DNA of 16,905 nt from an uncultured Clostridium sp. GTDB taxonomy: Bacteria > Bacillota > Clostridia > TANB77 > CAG-508. Below are positions 1 to 8,249 of the stretch, one piece after another. Each line of letters begins with the position of its first letter. The stretch's first letter is position 1. The notes under the pieces were generated by a model, which had not been told where the DNA came from, made no database searches, and saw only the letters and a list, made by a program, of their open reading frames with translations. The stretch spans positions 1 to 16,905 of the forward strand of contig USQY01000040.1 of assembly GCA_900557045.1 (NCBI GenBank), given 5' to 3'. The translations under genes and the position numbers were made by a program.

Positions 1-30
1 CTTCTTGAATTCATAACTGTATTTTGACAT
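1..30 (-). CDS. IS3-family transposase OrfA, N-terminal fragment (cut by window edge)
   Basis: Only ten codons are visible: M-S-K-Y-S-Y-E-F-K-K, reading leftwards from the ATG at 30-28. In IS3-family elements OrfA is a small helix-turn-helix DNA-binding protein, joined to the OrfB DDE integrase by programmed frameshifting, which recognises the element ends. The start lies seven bases inside the hairpin at the IS end. No strong ribosome site is seen before the ATG; the GGAGG stretch that could serve is sequestered in the hairpin stem. The family call rests on the short N-terminal match plus the adjacent terminal repeat; whether the element is intact beyond the edge cannot be seen. Confidence 0.6.
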   Translation of the reverse strand, partial: MSKYSYEFKK

Positions 31-37
31 AAAAATA

Positions 38-83
38 CCGACCTCCAAAGTTAGACTTTTTAGGTCTAACTTTTGGGGGTCGG
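38..83. repeat. Long inverted repeat (hairpin) inside the IS end
   Basis: CCGACCTCCAAAGTTAGAC (38-56) pairs with GTCTAACTTTTGGGGGTCGG (64-83) across a seven-base loop, with one bulge and one G-T pair. Read leftwards the stem is followed by TATTTTT just before the transposase ATG, so it can act as a terminator or as an RNA structure hiding the transposase ribosome site. Such structures at IS ends are known to shield transposase from transcription entering from neighbouring DNA; that role is inferred here. Confidence 0.75.
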
Positions 84-183
84 GTCACTCTCTCCTCCGT
101 TGTTTGTATTGTCAACTACAATTCCGGAGCTTCCTATGCTCTTTTTCAATATTTATTTTTGATTATCCCACATTTTTTGCTAT

Positions 184-1434
184 TTATTTGTTTTGATGTT
201 TATTTTTATTTAATACTTTCCCTACCACCAAACTGCTCAAAAAAGCCGCAAGCAAAATCCATGGTAAAATTCTTGCGTCGAAGCAGAGTAGGAGAAGTAC
301 GGTTACTGCAAGAGGTTTTCGCATTGTAACACCGAGAAGTGCGGCGGTAATTACTGCTGCGCAAAATGCGGTATCAAGTCCCATAAGTAGGGCTACACCA
401 AAACCGATACTCACTCCGCAGAAAATAACGGGGAAGAAATGACCGCCTTTCCACCCTGATTTAATGCAAACATTTGTTATTACAAGTTTTAATAATCCTG
501 AAATTATCAGTATCCACGGCGCAAATTCTCCGATACCGTTATTTATCTCGTTAATGCTGTCTTCACCCGAAAACATTACAAGCGGAAGGTATGTACCGAA
601 AATTCCAAGAATAATTCCGCCGAGTGTGGTGCTTATTATTATTCCTAAACTGCTCTGAATTTTATCAAATAAAATTTTGAGCAGTTTTTCTGATATTATA
701 AATAAAAGTCCAGCTAAAGTGCCGAGAAGTGCAAGAGGAATACCCCATAGTCTTTCAGTATTTGTAATATTGTATTCGCCTATTCTCGGTAATCCCATAC
801 TGCCGCCGAAAGCTTGATTTAGTAAAAATATTGTTCCTGTTGCAAACAGCACAGCTACGATATTTGAAATTAATTTGCCTGTGCGTATATCGGTTGCTTT
901 GTCTTGGGTATCTAATTGTTCTTCATTTGCTGCGGCAAGACCGAAAAGCGGTGCATAAAAAATAGCCGTTAATGTGGCGCTCACACCTGTTTGCATAAGT
1001 TCGGGTATCTTACTTTGTGCATTTTTCATATGATTGCCTGCCCAGTAACAAAGTCCGACAATAACTCCTGTAAGTCCTGCTTCCGGTCCGATACTGCCGC
1101 CGAAAAGCAGTGGAATAAGTGCGGAAATACAAAGCAACAGCACTTTATTGTACGGATAAAATTTATCTCGCTTAACTTTTTTCATTACTTCGTCAAGCTC
1201 GTCGGGGACTGCTTTTGAGATTTTTTGATATATTCCAAGAAGTATTCCGCCGATTATACAAACTGCAAGAGGATAATATGTAAAATTGATATTTGACGGA
1301 ACAGTTTCCCATATAAAGCTGATTCCAAGGCTCATTAATTTAAGAAACAGCCATACTATACAGGCTATTACCGCACCGCTGAACCCGCAAAAAAGATAAT
1401 AGATGAAATTATTGGCAAGTGTACTTTTTTTCAT
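184..1434 (-). CDS. CLC-family chloride channel or chloride/proton antiporter
   Basis: A 416-residue, strongly hydrophobic integral membrane protein of about the bare CLC core length, with no C-terminal CBS domains. GGSIGPEAG at residues 112-120 corresponds to the G-x-E-x-x pore motif, with E118 as the expected gating glutamate. GGHFFP at 330-335 matches the GxFxP filter segment. An E-E pair at 171-172 lies where proton-coupled members carry their internal glutamate, so antiport is more likely than a pure channel (inference). The usual first GSGIP motif is not recognisable; AVPDE near 75-79 sits in that area. The ATG at 1434 has a GGGGGG ribosome site at 1446-1441 and overlaps the stop of the upstream broken gene as ATGA. 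The unit is divergent from the glycan operon and richer in GC, so it probably belongs to older chromosome. Confidence 0.88.
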   Translation of the reverse strand: MKKSTLANNFIYYLFCGFSGAVIACIVWLFLKLMSLGISFIWETVPSNINFTYYPLAVCIIGGILLGIYQKISKAVPDELDEVMKKVKRDKFYPYNKVLLLCISALIPLLFGGSIGPEAGLTGVIVGLCYWAGNHMKNAQSKIPELMQTGVSATLTAIFYAPLFGLAAANEEQLDTQDKATDIRTGKLISNIVAVLFATGTIFLLNQAFGGSMGLPRIGEYNITNTERLWGIPLALLGTLAGLLFIISEKLLKILFDKIQSSLGIIISTTLGGIILGIFGTYLPLVMFSGEDSINEINNGIGEFAPWILIISGLLKLVITNVCIKSGWKGGHFFPVIFCGVSIGFGVALLMGLDTAFCAAVITAALLGVTMRKPLAVTVLLLLCFDARILPWILLAAFLSSLVVGKVLNKNKHQNK

Positions 1435-2023
1435 ATGTTGCCCCCCGTATTAAAATTATATGATTTCTTTTGAGTGTTGTAATACGCAATTGTGTCTATA
1501 TTGTCAAGTATAAATTGTTGGACATTGCTGTCATATAAAACGACTTTATATGAACCGTACATACCCAAGCGTTCCTGTGTTTTGATGCCGAGTTGAATAC
1601 CGTTTTCAGTTGGAATTTTATGATTTTTACCGTTTTCGTCGGCAAGATATTCAAGCATATTAATTTTTATAAGCCAATTAGTTATGCTTGTTGTTTTAAT
1701 TCCTTTCATTTCCTCGGTATCAATCAAACTGTTAAGCTTTTGGTAATTTCGGTAACTGTAATTGGGTTATCATCAAAAACATAATCTGCTAATTGCTGCG
1801 GTGTAACAGAAAAGGAAATTTTACTGTTTTTCTTTTTTTGCGGATTGTTGTTATTTTCGATTAAATTTCTAAGTACATCGGAAACATAAAAAAGACATCA
1901 TGAAATATGTATATTATTTATAGTATCGTTTTCTGACGCCAATTCATTGGTTATTGGATTTATTCCGTTGGCGAGTTTGTCAAGATATGATTTTGCTTTT
2001 AAAAGTTTTTCGCTTTCGTTCAA
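1431..2023 (-). pseudogene. Broken conserved hypothetical gene upstream of the CLC gene (one stop, one frameshift)
   Basis: Reading leftwards from a TTG at 2023 (AGGTG ribosome site eight bases before it), 41 codons begin LNESEKLLKAKSYLDKLANG and then meet TGA at 1900-1898, inside NNIHIS-stop-CLFYVSDVLR. The same frame continues through VTPQQLADYVFDDNPITVTE to about 1741. There a run of four A on the coding strand seems to have lost one base, since restoring it reads ITKKLNSLIDTEEMKG and joins the frame that ends at 1431. Intact relatives that I recall from clostridial genomes have an R at the stop position, so CGA or AGA to TGA is the likely lesion. The function of the family is unknown to me; the C-terminal half (TSITNWL, then a beta-rich end) looks like a small DNA-binding fold. 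Its stop overlaps the CLC start by 4 bp, so translation coupling is presumably lost, although CLC keeps its own ribosome site. Confidence 0.75.
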
Positions 2024-2067
2024 GTTAATCACCTGCTGCAGCTTTTATTAGGTAGTATGTATTTAAA

Positions 2068-2097
2068 ATTATACCATATTGATATAGAATATTGCAA
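2068..2097 (-). promoter_or_regulatory. Sigma-A type promoter for the CLC unit
   Basis: Read leftwards: TTGCAA (2097-2092), an 18-base spacer, and TATAAT (2073-2068) preceded by TGG, giving an extended -10. It lies about 45 bases before the TTG start of the broken gene and would drive that gene and CLC. No operator-like dyad is evident across it. Confidence 0.7.
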
Positions 2098-2705
2098 TTA
2101 ATTAGAGAAAAAATATCGAAAATTTAGCTAATATGTTATATTAAAGTGCTGAAAGAAACTTTGTTGTGAAACAATATAATAGCTATTATTGGTGATGAAA
2201 GTGCAATTCAGCCTAAGTGTTTTGTTTATTAGGTCGAGAGATGTATTGCAAATTGAGATAAGCAAATATTTAAACATAATTATATTTTATTAGATAACTA
2301 TGATAAAGCGGTTGCCGAGATCGGATAGTGGTATAGATTATGATTTATAGCATTTATATAAGATTTTTATATCGCAATAATTTAATATAATATAAAATAA
2401 TATTGTAGATGATATGACCCCTAAAAATATTAAAATATTTTAAAAGCACTCTATGATTTGCAGAACTCCTGATTGGTTGGTATTTGTTTTCACTCTCTCA
2501 GGGGCAAGGATTACTGCTGTTTTTGCAAATAAAGCTGAACCCAAAATTTTGTGTACTATAATCAAATTTAATTGTAGGTTTTCTTGCAAATTAACAATGA
2601 TTTTGTAAAAAAATGCAAAATAGTCAAATTTATATTGGTCAATATGCATATATTAAAGAAAAGTGCCAATTTATTAGTTATATTAATCTTAAATAAGCTT
2701 TTTTG
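2098..2705. other. Intergenic region between two divergent promoters, no convincing gene
   Basis: About 600 bp of AT-rich DNA. The longest open stretch (2649-2440, leftward, 69 codons) has no clear ribosome site and no family I recognise. A rightward frame at about 2185-2330 reads protein-like in places (for example DNYDKAVAEIG) but contains several stops, so it is either chance or a very old remnant. A perfect 14-bp palindrome, ATAATAGCTATTAT, sits at 2176-2189. No riboswitch, tRNA or terminator with a solid GC stem was seen. Confidence 0.55.
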
Positions 2706-2734
2706 TTGATATATTGAACTTTATGTGATATAAT
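2706..2734 (+). promoter_or_regulatory. Main promoter of the polysaccharide operon
   Basis: TTGATA (2706-2711), 17-base spacer, TATAAT (2729-2734) with TG one base before it (extended -10). Transcription would start near 2741, leaving a leader of about 45 nt to the first gene. The leader contains the GT-rich run GTGTAGTGTGTAAGTGTGTG (2745-2764) and an AAGAGG ribosome site at 2772-2777. No internal promoter is needed for the genes that follow because they are so tightly packed. Confidence 0.75.
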
Positions 2735-2785
2735 TATGAAAAAGTGTAGTGTGTAAGTGTGTGCATATATTAAGAGGTATTAATT

Positions 2786-3412
2786 ATGAACAGAGAAAAA
2801 ACAATTTACAATAGAATAATTAAGAGAATTTTAGATGTTATATGCTCTTTTATGGCAATTGTATTTCTCTCAATAGTTTATTTACCAATTTGTGTAGTTA
2901 TAAAATGTACAAGTAAAGGCCCGATTTTCTTTAAGCAAAAGAGAATCGGAAAAGATAAAAAATATTTTAATATACTTAAATTCAGAACAATGAGAATTGA
3001 TACTCCGAAAGATTGTCCTACTCATTTGTTAAAAAATCCGGAACAATATATCACTAAAGTTGGCAAATTTCTGAGAAAAACAAGTTTAGATGAATTGCCG
3101 CAAATTTTCAATATATTTATAGGTGATATGAGTGTTATAGGACCTAGACCTGCACTGTGGAATCAAGATGATTTAATAGCTGAAAGAGATGAATATAACA
3201 TTAACAATTTAACCCCCGGGTTGACCGGTTGGGCTCAGATTAACGGAAGAGATGAACTTCCTATACCTGAAAAAGTACAGATGGACAAGGTTTATTATGA
3301 TAATTTGAGCTTTGCGTTTGATGTTAAGTGTTTGTTTATGACAGTTGTCAGCGTATTTAAACACGAGGGAGTAGTGGAAGGCGGAACAGGAGCTATGAGT
3401 GATGAGCAATAA
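2786..3412 (+). CDS. Undecaprenyl-phosphate sugar phosphotransferase (initiating enzyme, bacterial sugar transferase family)
   Basis: Transfers a sugar-1-phosphate from a UDP-sugar to undecaprenyl phosphate on the cytoplasmic face, starting each repeat unit. At 208 residues it is the short, monotopic form (PglC/EpsL size) without the N-terminal multi-span region of WbaP. One hydrophobic re-entrant helix lies at about 14-40. QKRIGKDKKYFNILKFRTM (51-69) is the family signature, D102-E103 in SLDELPQ is the catalytic Asp-Glu pair, and GPRP (119-122) and PGLTGWAQINGRD (144-156) complete it. The ATG at 2786 has AAGAGG eight bases upstream. It is the first gene of the operon, directly behind the promoter, and its last codons overlap the next gene. 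The sugar is not readable from sequence; N-acetylated sugars such as diNAcBac, QuiNAc or GalNAc are usual for this size class. Confidence 0.93.
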   Translation: MNREKTIYNRIIKRILDVICSFMAIVFLSIVYLPICVVIKCTSKGPIFFKQKRIGKDKKYFNILKFRTMRIDTPKDCPTHLLKNPEQYITKVGKFLRKTSLDELPQIFNIFIGDMSVIGPRPALWNQDDLIAERDEYNINNLTPGLTGWAQINGRDELPIPEKVQMDKVYYDNLSFAFDVKCLFMTVVSVFKHEGVVEGGTGAMSDEQ

Positions 3413-4496
3413 GAAAAAGAAAATTTTGATTCTGACTAACCATTCTTATATGCTTTATCGTTTCAGGAAAGAGTTAATTGAAGAGTTGATGAAGAATAAT
3501 GAGGTAATATTAAGTATGCCTTTTGTCGGTCATCATGAAGATTTTATGAATATGGGTTTGCACTGTATAGAAACAAAAATGGAGCGAAGAGGTATAAATC
3601 CTTTTACCGATCTTTCTTTAATGAATTTTTATAAGAAAATGCTAAAAGAAGAAAAACCAGATTTAGTTATAACATATTCAATTAAGCCTAATATTTATGG
3701 CGGACTAATGTGTTCTAAGCTGAAAATTCCTTTTTATGCTAATGTTCAGGGCTTAGGAACAGCTTTTCAAACAAAAGGTCTTGCGCAATTTGTTACTTTA
3801 TTGTATAAAACCGCTTTTAAAAAAGTACAAACTGTATTTTTTGAAAATCAGGTTAATGCTGATGAATTTACAAGCAGAAAAATCATACAACCTGAAAAAG
3901 AAACCGTATTAAACGGTGCAGGCATAAATTTAGAAATATATAATTACCAACCATATCCGCATAATAAACCGCCAAGATTTTTATATCTTGGCAGAATTAT
4001 GAAAGAAAAGGGTATGGGTGAACTTTTTGAGGCATCGGAGAAACTGCACAATGACGGCGAGAAATTTATTCTGGATTTAGTTGGCTTTTTTGAAGATGAG
4101 TATAAAGAAAAAGTTGACCGACTTGTTGAGAAAGGCATTGTTGCATTTCACGGCTTCCAGGAAGAACCTCGACCTTATTATGCAAAAGCAGACTGTGTAG
4201 TGATGCCCAGTTATCATGAGGGAATGAGTAATGTCAATCTTGAGGCTTCTGCTACCGGCAGACCGGTAATTACCACAAATATTCCCGGATGCAGAGAATC
4301 TGTGGAAGACGGAATTACAGGCTGGCTGTGTGAATCGAAAAATGCAGATAATCTTTACGAAAAGATGAAAATGTTTTTAAATACAAATATTACTACTCGT
4401 GAAGAAATGGGAAAGAAAGCTCGTAAAAAAATGGAAAAAGAGTTTGACAAAAATTCGATTGTGAAACAAACTATAGCCGCATTAGATTTAAATTAA
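3402..4496 (+). CDS. GT4-family glycosyltransferase (PglA-like)
   Basis: A 364-residue GT-B retaining transferase expected to add the second sugar to the lipid-linked primer. The N-terminal half has the fold's opening strand KKKILILTNHSYMLYRF (4-20) and the loop YANVQGLGTAF (112-122), which recall N-acetylgalactosaminyl- or N-acetylglucosaminyl-transferases acting on bacillosamine-type primers. The C-terminal half has GRIMKEKG (197-204; R198 and K203 for nucleotide diphosphate binding) and the E-x7-E pair E273/E281. I chose the ATG at 3402, preceded by AGGAGC with eight bases spacing, over the GTG just upstream. It overlaps the end of the sugar transferase gene, which suggests translational coupling. 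This gene and the one before are less AT-rich than the genes from about 4.5 kb onward. Confidence 0.88.
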   Translation: MSNKKKKILILTNHSYMLYRFRKELIEELMKNNEVILSMPFVGHHEDFMNMGLHCIETKMERRGINPFTDLSLMNFYKKMLKEEKPDLVITYSIKPNIYGGLMCSKLKIPFYANVQGLGTAFQTKGLAQFVTLLYKTAFKKVQTVFFENQVNADEFTSRKIIQPEKETVLNGAGINLEIYNYQPYPHNKPPRFLYLGRIMKEKGMGELFEASEKLHNDGEKFILDLVGFFEDEYKEKVDRLVEKGIVAFHGFQEEPRPYYAKADCVVMPSYHEGMSNVNLEASATGRPVITTNIPGCRESVEDGITGWLCESKNADNLYEKMKMFLNTNITTREEMGKKARKKMEKEFDKNSIVKQTIAALDLN

Positions 4497-4527
4497 ATGT
4501 TTAATATAGATTGTTAGAAGGATTAGT

Positions 4528-5619
4528 ATGATAAGAGTTTTACAAATTGTAACATATATGGGCAGAGGCGGTCTTGAAACTATGATAATGAACTATTATA
4601 GAAATATTGATCGCAATAAAGTTCAGTTTGACTTTCTTGTTCATCGTCAGGAAGAAGCTGATTATGATAAAGAAATAGTTGCTTTGGGCGGTAAAATTTA
4701 TCATATGCCAATGTTAAATCCTTTTTCAAAATCTTATTTTAATGCTTTGGATTCATTTTTTAAAGAACATAAATATGATATTGTACATTGTCATTTAGAT
4801 TGTATGAGCGCATACCCTCTAAAAATAGCCAAAAAAAATGGTGTAAGAGTTAGGATTGCTCATTCACATTCAAAAAGTCAAGACAAAAATATTAAGTATC
4901 CTATTAAATTATATTCCAAAAGATTGATACCTCAATATGCTACTCATTTGTTTTCTTGCGGAAAGGAAGCGGGTGATTGGATGTTTTGCGGTCATGAATA
5001 TACTATAATAAACAATGCAATTGATGCACAAAAATATCTTTTTAATAGAGATGTTGCTAAAAAAGTAAGAACTGAATTAAATATTAATGACGATGCTCTC
5101 GTTGTGGGTCATGTGGGGCGATTTAATCCGCCTAAGAATCATGATTTCATTATAGATGTCTTTAATAAGATTTATCAAAAAAATAATACAGCAAAATTGA
5201 TTCTCGTTGGCGCGGGTAATGGTCAACAGAATATTATAGATAAGGTTAAAAATCTTGCATTATCTGATAGTGTTTTATTTTTAGGTAACCGAACCGATGT
5301 AAATAAAATTTTACAGGCTATGGATGTATTTCTTTTTCCGTCACTTTACGAGGGTTTGCCGCTTTCTATAATTGAAGCTCAAGCTGCCGGATTACCATGC
5401 GTTATATCCGATAATGTTCCACCGGAGTGTATAAAAACAGATAGAGTTTTTCATTATAGTTTAGAAAAACCTTTAGATTTTTGGGCGAATAAAATAATAG
5501 AGGCTGCAAAAATTGAGAAAAATGATACATATGATGAAATTGTAGCTTCTGGATTTGATATTAAAAATAATGCAAATAAACTGCAAAACTTTTACACTTC
5601 GTTTTGTTATGGAGAATGA
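4528..5619 (+). CDS. GT4-family glycosyltransferase (EpsF-like)
   Basis: A 363-residue GT-B transferase. The start VLQIVTYMGRGGLETMIMNY (4-23) with the glycine-rich GRGGLE loop, and the AHSHS segment at 111-115, resemble EpsF-type enzymes of exopolysaccharide loci. In the C-terminal domain GRFNPPKN (197-204) supplies R198 and K203, and E275/E283 in YEGLPLSIIEAQ form the E-x7-E motif. AGAAGG lies about nine bases before the ATG. A 31-base gap separates it from the previous gene, and its stop sits in the ribosome site of the next one. It would act on the lipid-linked intermediate in the cytoplasm; donor and linkage are not predictable. Confidence 0.88.
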   Translation: MIRVLQIVTYMGRGGLETMIMNYYRNIDRNKVQFDFLVHRQEEADYDKEIVALGGKIYHMPMLNPFSKSYFNALDSFFKEHKYDIVHCHLDCMSAYPLKIAKKNGVRVRIAHSHSKSQDKNIKYPIKLYSKRLIPQYATHLFSCGKEAGDWMFCGHEYTIINNAIDAQKYLFNRDVAKKVRTELNINDDALVVGHVGRFNPPKNHDFIIDVFNKIYQKNNTAKLILVGAGNGQQNIIDKVKNLALSDSVLFLGNRTDVNKILQAMDVFLFPSLYEGLPLSIIEAQAAGLPCVISDNVPPECIKTDRVFHYSLEKPLDFWANKIIEAAKIEKNDTYDEIVASGFDIKNNANKLQNFYTSFCYGE

Positions 5620-5621
5620 AA

Positions 5622-6530
5622 ATGGCAACTTTAACTGTATTTACACCATTATATAATAGAATAAATACTTTAAAAAGAACTTATGAAAGTTTAAAAAGAC
5701 AAACATCCAAGGATTTTGTTTGGCTGATTATTGATGACGGTTCTACTGATAATCCATATGAGATTATAAAGGAATGGATTAAAATTAATAATGGCTTTGA
5801 AATAAGGTATGTTTACAAAAAAAATGGCGGAATGCATACAGCGCATAATACGGCTTACGAAAATATTGATACCGAACTTAATGTTTGTGTAGATTCGGAT
5901 GATTATATGCCGGATAATGCGGTGCAATTGATTATTGATTGTTGGAATAAAAACAAAAATAAAGGTTATGCCGGTATAATTGCACTCGATTTTGCCGATT
6001 CAACAAAAAAAGTAATTGGCAAAGAATTGCCAACAGACAAAGAAAGCACAACCCTTATGGGGTATTATAATAATGGTGGCTTTGGTGATAAAAAACTAAT
6101 TTACAGGACAGATATAATAAAACAAACGCCTCCGTATCCTGTGTTTGACAATGAGAAATATGTTGCACTTGCATATAAGTATCATCTGATTGATGAAAAA
6201 TATGAATTAAAAATACTTAATGAATGTGTTTGTATTGTTGATTATCAAATGGACGGTTCGAGTACAAATATGTACAGACAATATGTAAGGAATCCAAAAG
6301 GATTTGCTTTTTGGAGAAAAGAACAAATGAAACACAGTATAAATACCAAACAAAAGATAAAGGCTTGTATTCACTATGTTTCAAGTTCTTTAATAGCTAA
6401 AAATAAACACTTTATAAAAGAATCACCGGAAAAGTTTTTAACAGTATTAAGCGTTCCGCTTGGATTTCTGTTAAAGATAATCGTTGTAAAAAAATCAAAA
6501 TCTTCTTATATGAAGGTTGAAGGGATTTAG
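5622..6530 (+). CDS. GT2-family glycosyltransferase
   Basis: A 302-residue GT-A inverting transferase. It opens with MATLTVFTPLYNR, has DDGSTD at 38-43 (nucleotide binding), KNGGMHTAHN at 67-76 and DSDD at 91-94 (metal-binding D-x-D). A weakly hydrophobic stretch near the C-terminus (LTVLSVPLGFLLKIIVV) may tether it to the membrane. I took the ATG at 5622 because GGAG at 5611-5614 is seven bases before it; ATGs at 5616 and longer in-frame starts exist but leave no room for a ribosome site. The start is three bases past the stop of the EpsF-like gene. The threonine-rich GMHTAHN loop is typical of a clostridial capsule GT2 subgroup. Confidence 0.87.
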   Translation: MATLTVFTPLYNRINTLKRTYESLKRQTSKDFVWLIIDDGSTDNPYEIIKEWIKINNGFEIRYVYKKNGGMHTAHNTAYENIDTELNVCVDSDDYMPDNAVQLIIDCWNKNKNKGYAGIIALDFADSTKKVIGKELPTDKESTTLMGYYNNGGFGDKKLIYRTDIIKQTPPYPVFDNEKYVALAYKYHLIDEKYELKILNECVCIVDYQMDGSSTNMYRQYVRNPKGFAFWRKEQMKHSINTKQKIKACIHYVSSSLIAKNKHFIKESPEKFLTVLSVPLGFLLKIIVVKKSKSSYMKVEGI

Positions 6531-6533
6531 TTA

Positions 6534-7664
6534 ATGAATGTATTTGTATATACAACAGTATTAGTATTAATATTGTTTTATGTTGGCAGAAAACCGCTTG
6601 ATAAAAATATTACAATTGAAACCGAAAAGACTAAGATAAGAGATACAAATACATTATTTTTTATTTTAGGAACATTGTTATTAGTGTATGTAACAGGACA
6701 AAGATTTGATTTTGGTGATACTATAGCATATTGGGAAATCTTTACTAAAGCTATGCCAATTGATGAGTGCATATCCTCCTTTTCAATTGGAAACGAATGG
6801 TTGTTTCAATTTTATATGTCGTTCATACATACTTATATATCTACTGACCCGAGAGTTTTTATTGAAATTACTTCATTAATAACTATTTTCCCTTTAATGT
6901 ATTTTTTATATAATTATAGCGGTGATTTAAAATTTGCTTTTTATATTTTTATAATGTCCGGCTGTTGGGAACATTCAATGAATGGACTGAGACAGTATTT
7001 GGCTACTGCAATAATAGTTGCGGGATTTCAACTTTTAGCGAACAGAAAATGGTATTTGTTTTTACCGTTAGTATTTATTGTTGCTCAAATACATACATCG
7101 GCATATATTTTTTTGCTTTTGTATTTTATAACAAATACAGAAGCTTGCGGTAAAATGACAAAATTTATTTTAGCTATTTCAATATTAATTGTAATTACAT
7201 CCCCATTGACAGGAGGATTTGTTGATAACCTGTTATCGGGATTGGATTATGGTGATAGATATTCCGGACAAGAATGGAATTCCAGCATAAATATCTTCAG
7301 AGTATTGGTAAGTGTTGTGCCGATTGTTTTAGCTTTTTTCAATAAAGATCTAATGAAAAATAAATATAAATATTACAACACTGTATTTAATATGGCTCTG
7401 TTTTTCACTGTATTTACAATGGCAGGAGTGTTTTCATCTGTGTATGCCAGATTTAATATATATTTCGAAGTATTTTCTGTATTGCTATTGGTATGGAATG
7501 TTAACGAGATGGTAGTTAATTCAAAAATTCCGTGGATAAAAAATGCGGCATATATCTGCTATACATTATATTTTATATATCAAATTGTATTTACTTATGG
7601 TATGGGATGGCATACTAATTACCAATTTTTTACTAACAGCTATGGACAAGTATCTTGGATATAA
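6534..7664 (+). CDS. EpsG-family polysaccharide polymerase (Wzy-like)
   Basis: A 376-residue polytopic membrane protein with roughly ten hydrophobic helices. After the first helix comes a short cytoplasmic stretch (20-38), then GQRFDFGDTIAYW at 55-67, the conserved R-x-x-F-G-D-T-x-x-Y motif of the EpsG family. A further family mark is MSGCWEHSMNGLRQYLA near 142-158, where N-x-x-R-Q is usual. EpsG proteins take the place of Wzy, joining flipped repeat units on the outer face of the membrane. The start is a few bases after the preceding stop, with GAAGGG upstream. It is the only polymerase candidate in the operon and pairs logically with the flippase at 14696. Confidence 0.88.
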   Translation: MNVFVYTTVLVLILFYVGRKPLDKNITIETEKTKIRDTNTLFFILGTLLLVYVTGQRFDFGDTIAYWEIFTKAMPIDECISSFSIGNEWLFQFYMSFIHTYISTDPRVFIEITSLITIFPLMYFLYNYSGDLKFAFYIFIMSGCWEHSMNGLRQYLATAIIVAGFQLLANRKWYLFLPLVFIVAQIHTSAYIFLLLYFITNTEACGKMTKFILAISILIVITSPLTGGFVDNLLSGLDYGDRYSGQEWNSSINIFRVLVSVVPIVLAFFNKDLMKNKYKYYNTVFNMALFFTVFTMAGVFSSVYARFNIYFEVFSVLLLVWNVNEMVVNSKIPWIKNAAYICYTLYFIYQIVFTYGMGWHTNYQFFTNSYGQVSWI

Positions 7665-7684
7665 ATTTTTAAAAGGTGCAGCTT

Positions 7685-8224
7685 ATGAATGAGATTTTTA
7701 AATATGATTACTATAGAATGACAGGTAATAGCTATTCTTTTTCTTTTAAAGCTAAATTTAGTTTATTTTTATATCATCAACTTAAATTTATGTATTTATG
7801 GAGAAAATTAAAAGTAAAAAATAACTATATTAACAGAGCAAGATTATATAGATTGACTAAAAAATATGGTTTAGAAATTTTACTGTCAGCCACAATTGGA
7901 AAAGGGTTATATTTAGGGCATCCATACAATATTACTGTGGCATCAGATGTTATAATCGGTGATAATGTTAATTTACATAAAGGATGTACTATAGGCAGAG
8001 AAAATAGAGGAGATAGAGCAGGTGTTCCTAAAATTGGTAATAATGTGTCGGTTGGTATAAATTCTACTATTGTCGGTAAAGTCAATATAGGAAATGATGT
8101 TATGATTGCACCAAACAGCTTTATTAATTTTGATGTACCTGATCATTCGGTAGTATTGGGAAATCCTGCAAAAATTCATTCAAAGGAATATGCTACAAAA
8201 TGTTATGTGAACTTTTTAGTTTAG
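7685..8224 (+). CDS. Serine acetyltransferase-like left-handed beta-helix acyltransferase
   Basis: A 179-residue protein with a helical N-terminal part (1-68) and a hexapeptide-repeat beta-helix (69-165), the layout of short CysE-like acetyltransferases in capsule loci. H79 in GLYLGHP is the expected catalytic histidine. GCTIGRENRGDRAG carries the long loop seen in serine acetyltransferases, and DVPDHSVVLGNPAKI (150-164) closes the coil. In this context it more probably O- or N-acetylates a sugar than makes O-acetylserine, since no cysteine gene is nearby. The ATG at 7685 follows AAAAGG with suitable spacing; the GTG at 7676 lies inside that ribosome site and was rejected. Confidence 0.87.
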   Translation: MNEIFKYDYYRMTGNSYSFSFKAKFSLFLYHQLKFMYLWRKLKVKNNYINRARLYRLTKKYGLEILLSATIGKGLYLGHPYNITVASDVIIGDNVNLHKGCTIGRENRGDRAGVPKIGNNVSVGINSTIVGKVNIGNDVMIAPNSFINFDVPDHSVVLGNPAKIHSKEYATKCYVNFLV

Positions 8225-8249
8225 TGTTTTAATACAAATGGAGAGTAAA

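Larger units (their letters stand above)
1..87 (-). mobile_element. End of an IS3-family insertion sequence (partial)
   Basis: The element runs off the left edge. Read leftwards it starts at about 87 with TGACCCGACCCCCAAAAGTT, followed by a hairpin and then a start codon at 30 for a protein beginning MSKYSYEFKK. That N-terminus is typical of the helix-turn-helix OrfA of IS3-family (IS150-like) transposases, and a TGACC..CCAAAAGTTAGA end next to such a start is a familiar arrangement in clostridial elements. The outer boundary at 87 is inferred, because the other end and the target duplication are outside the window. Confidence 0.7.

Noticed and set aside
120..165. Possible terminator stem GAGC..GCTC followed by TTTTT downstream of the CLC gene
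   Set aside because: The stem is only four or five pairs, and the T run is on the wrong strand for the CLC unit.
2440..2649. Leftward 69-codon open frame in the intergenic region
   Set aside because: No ribosome site, no recognisable family, AT-rich noncoding surroundings.
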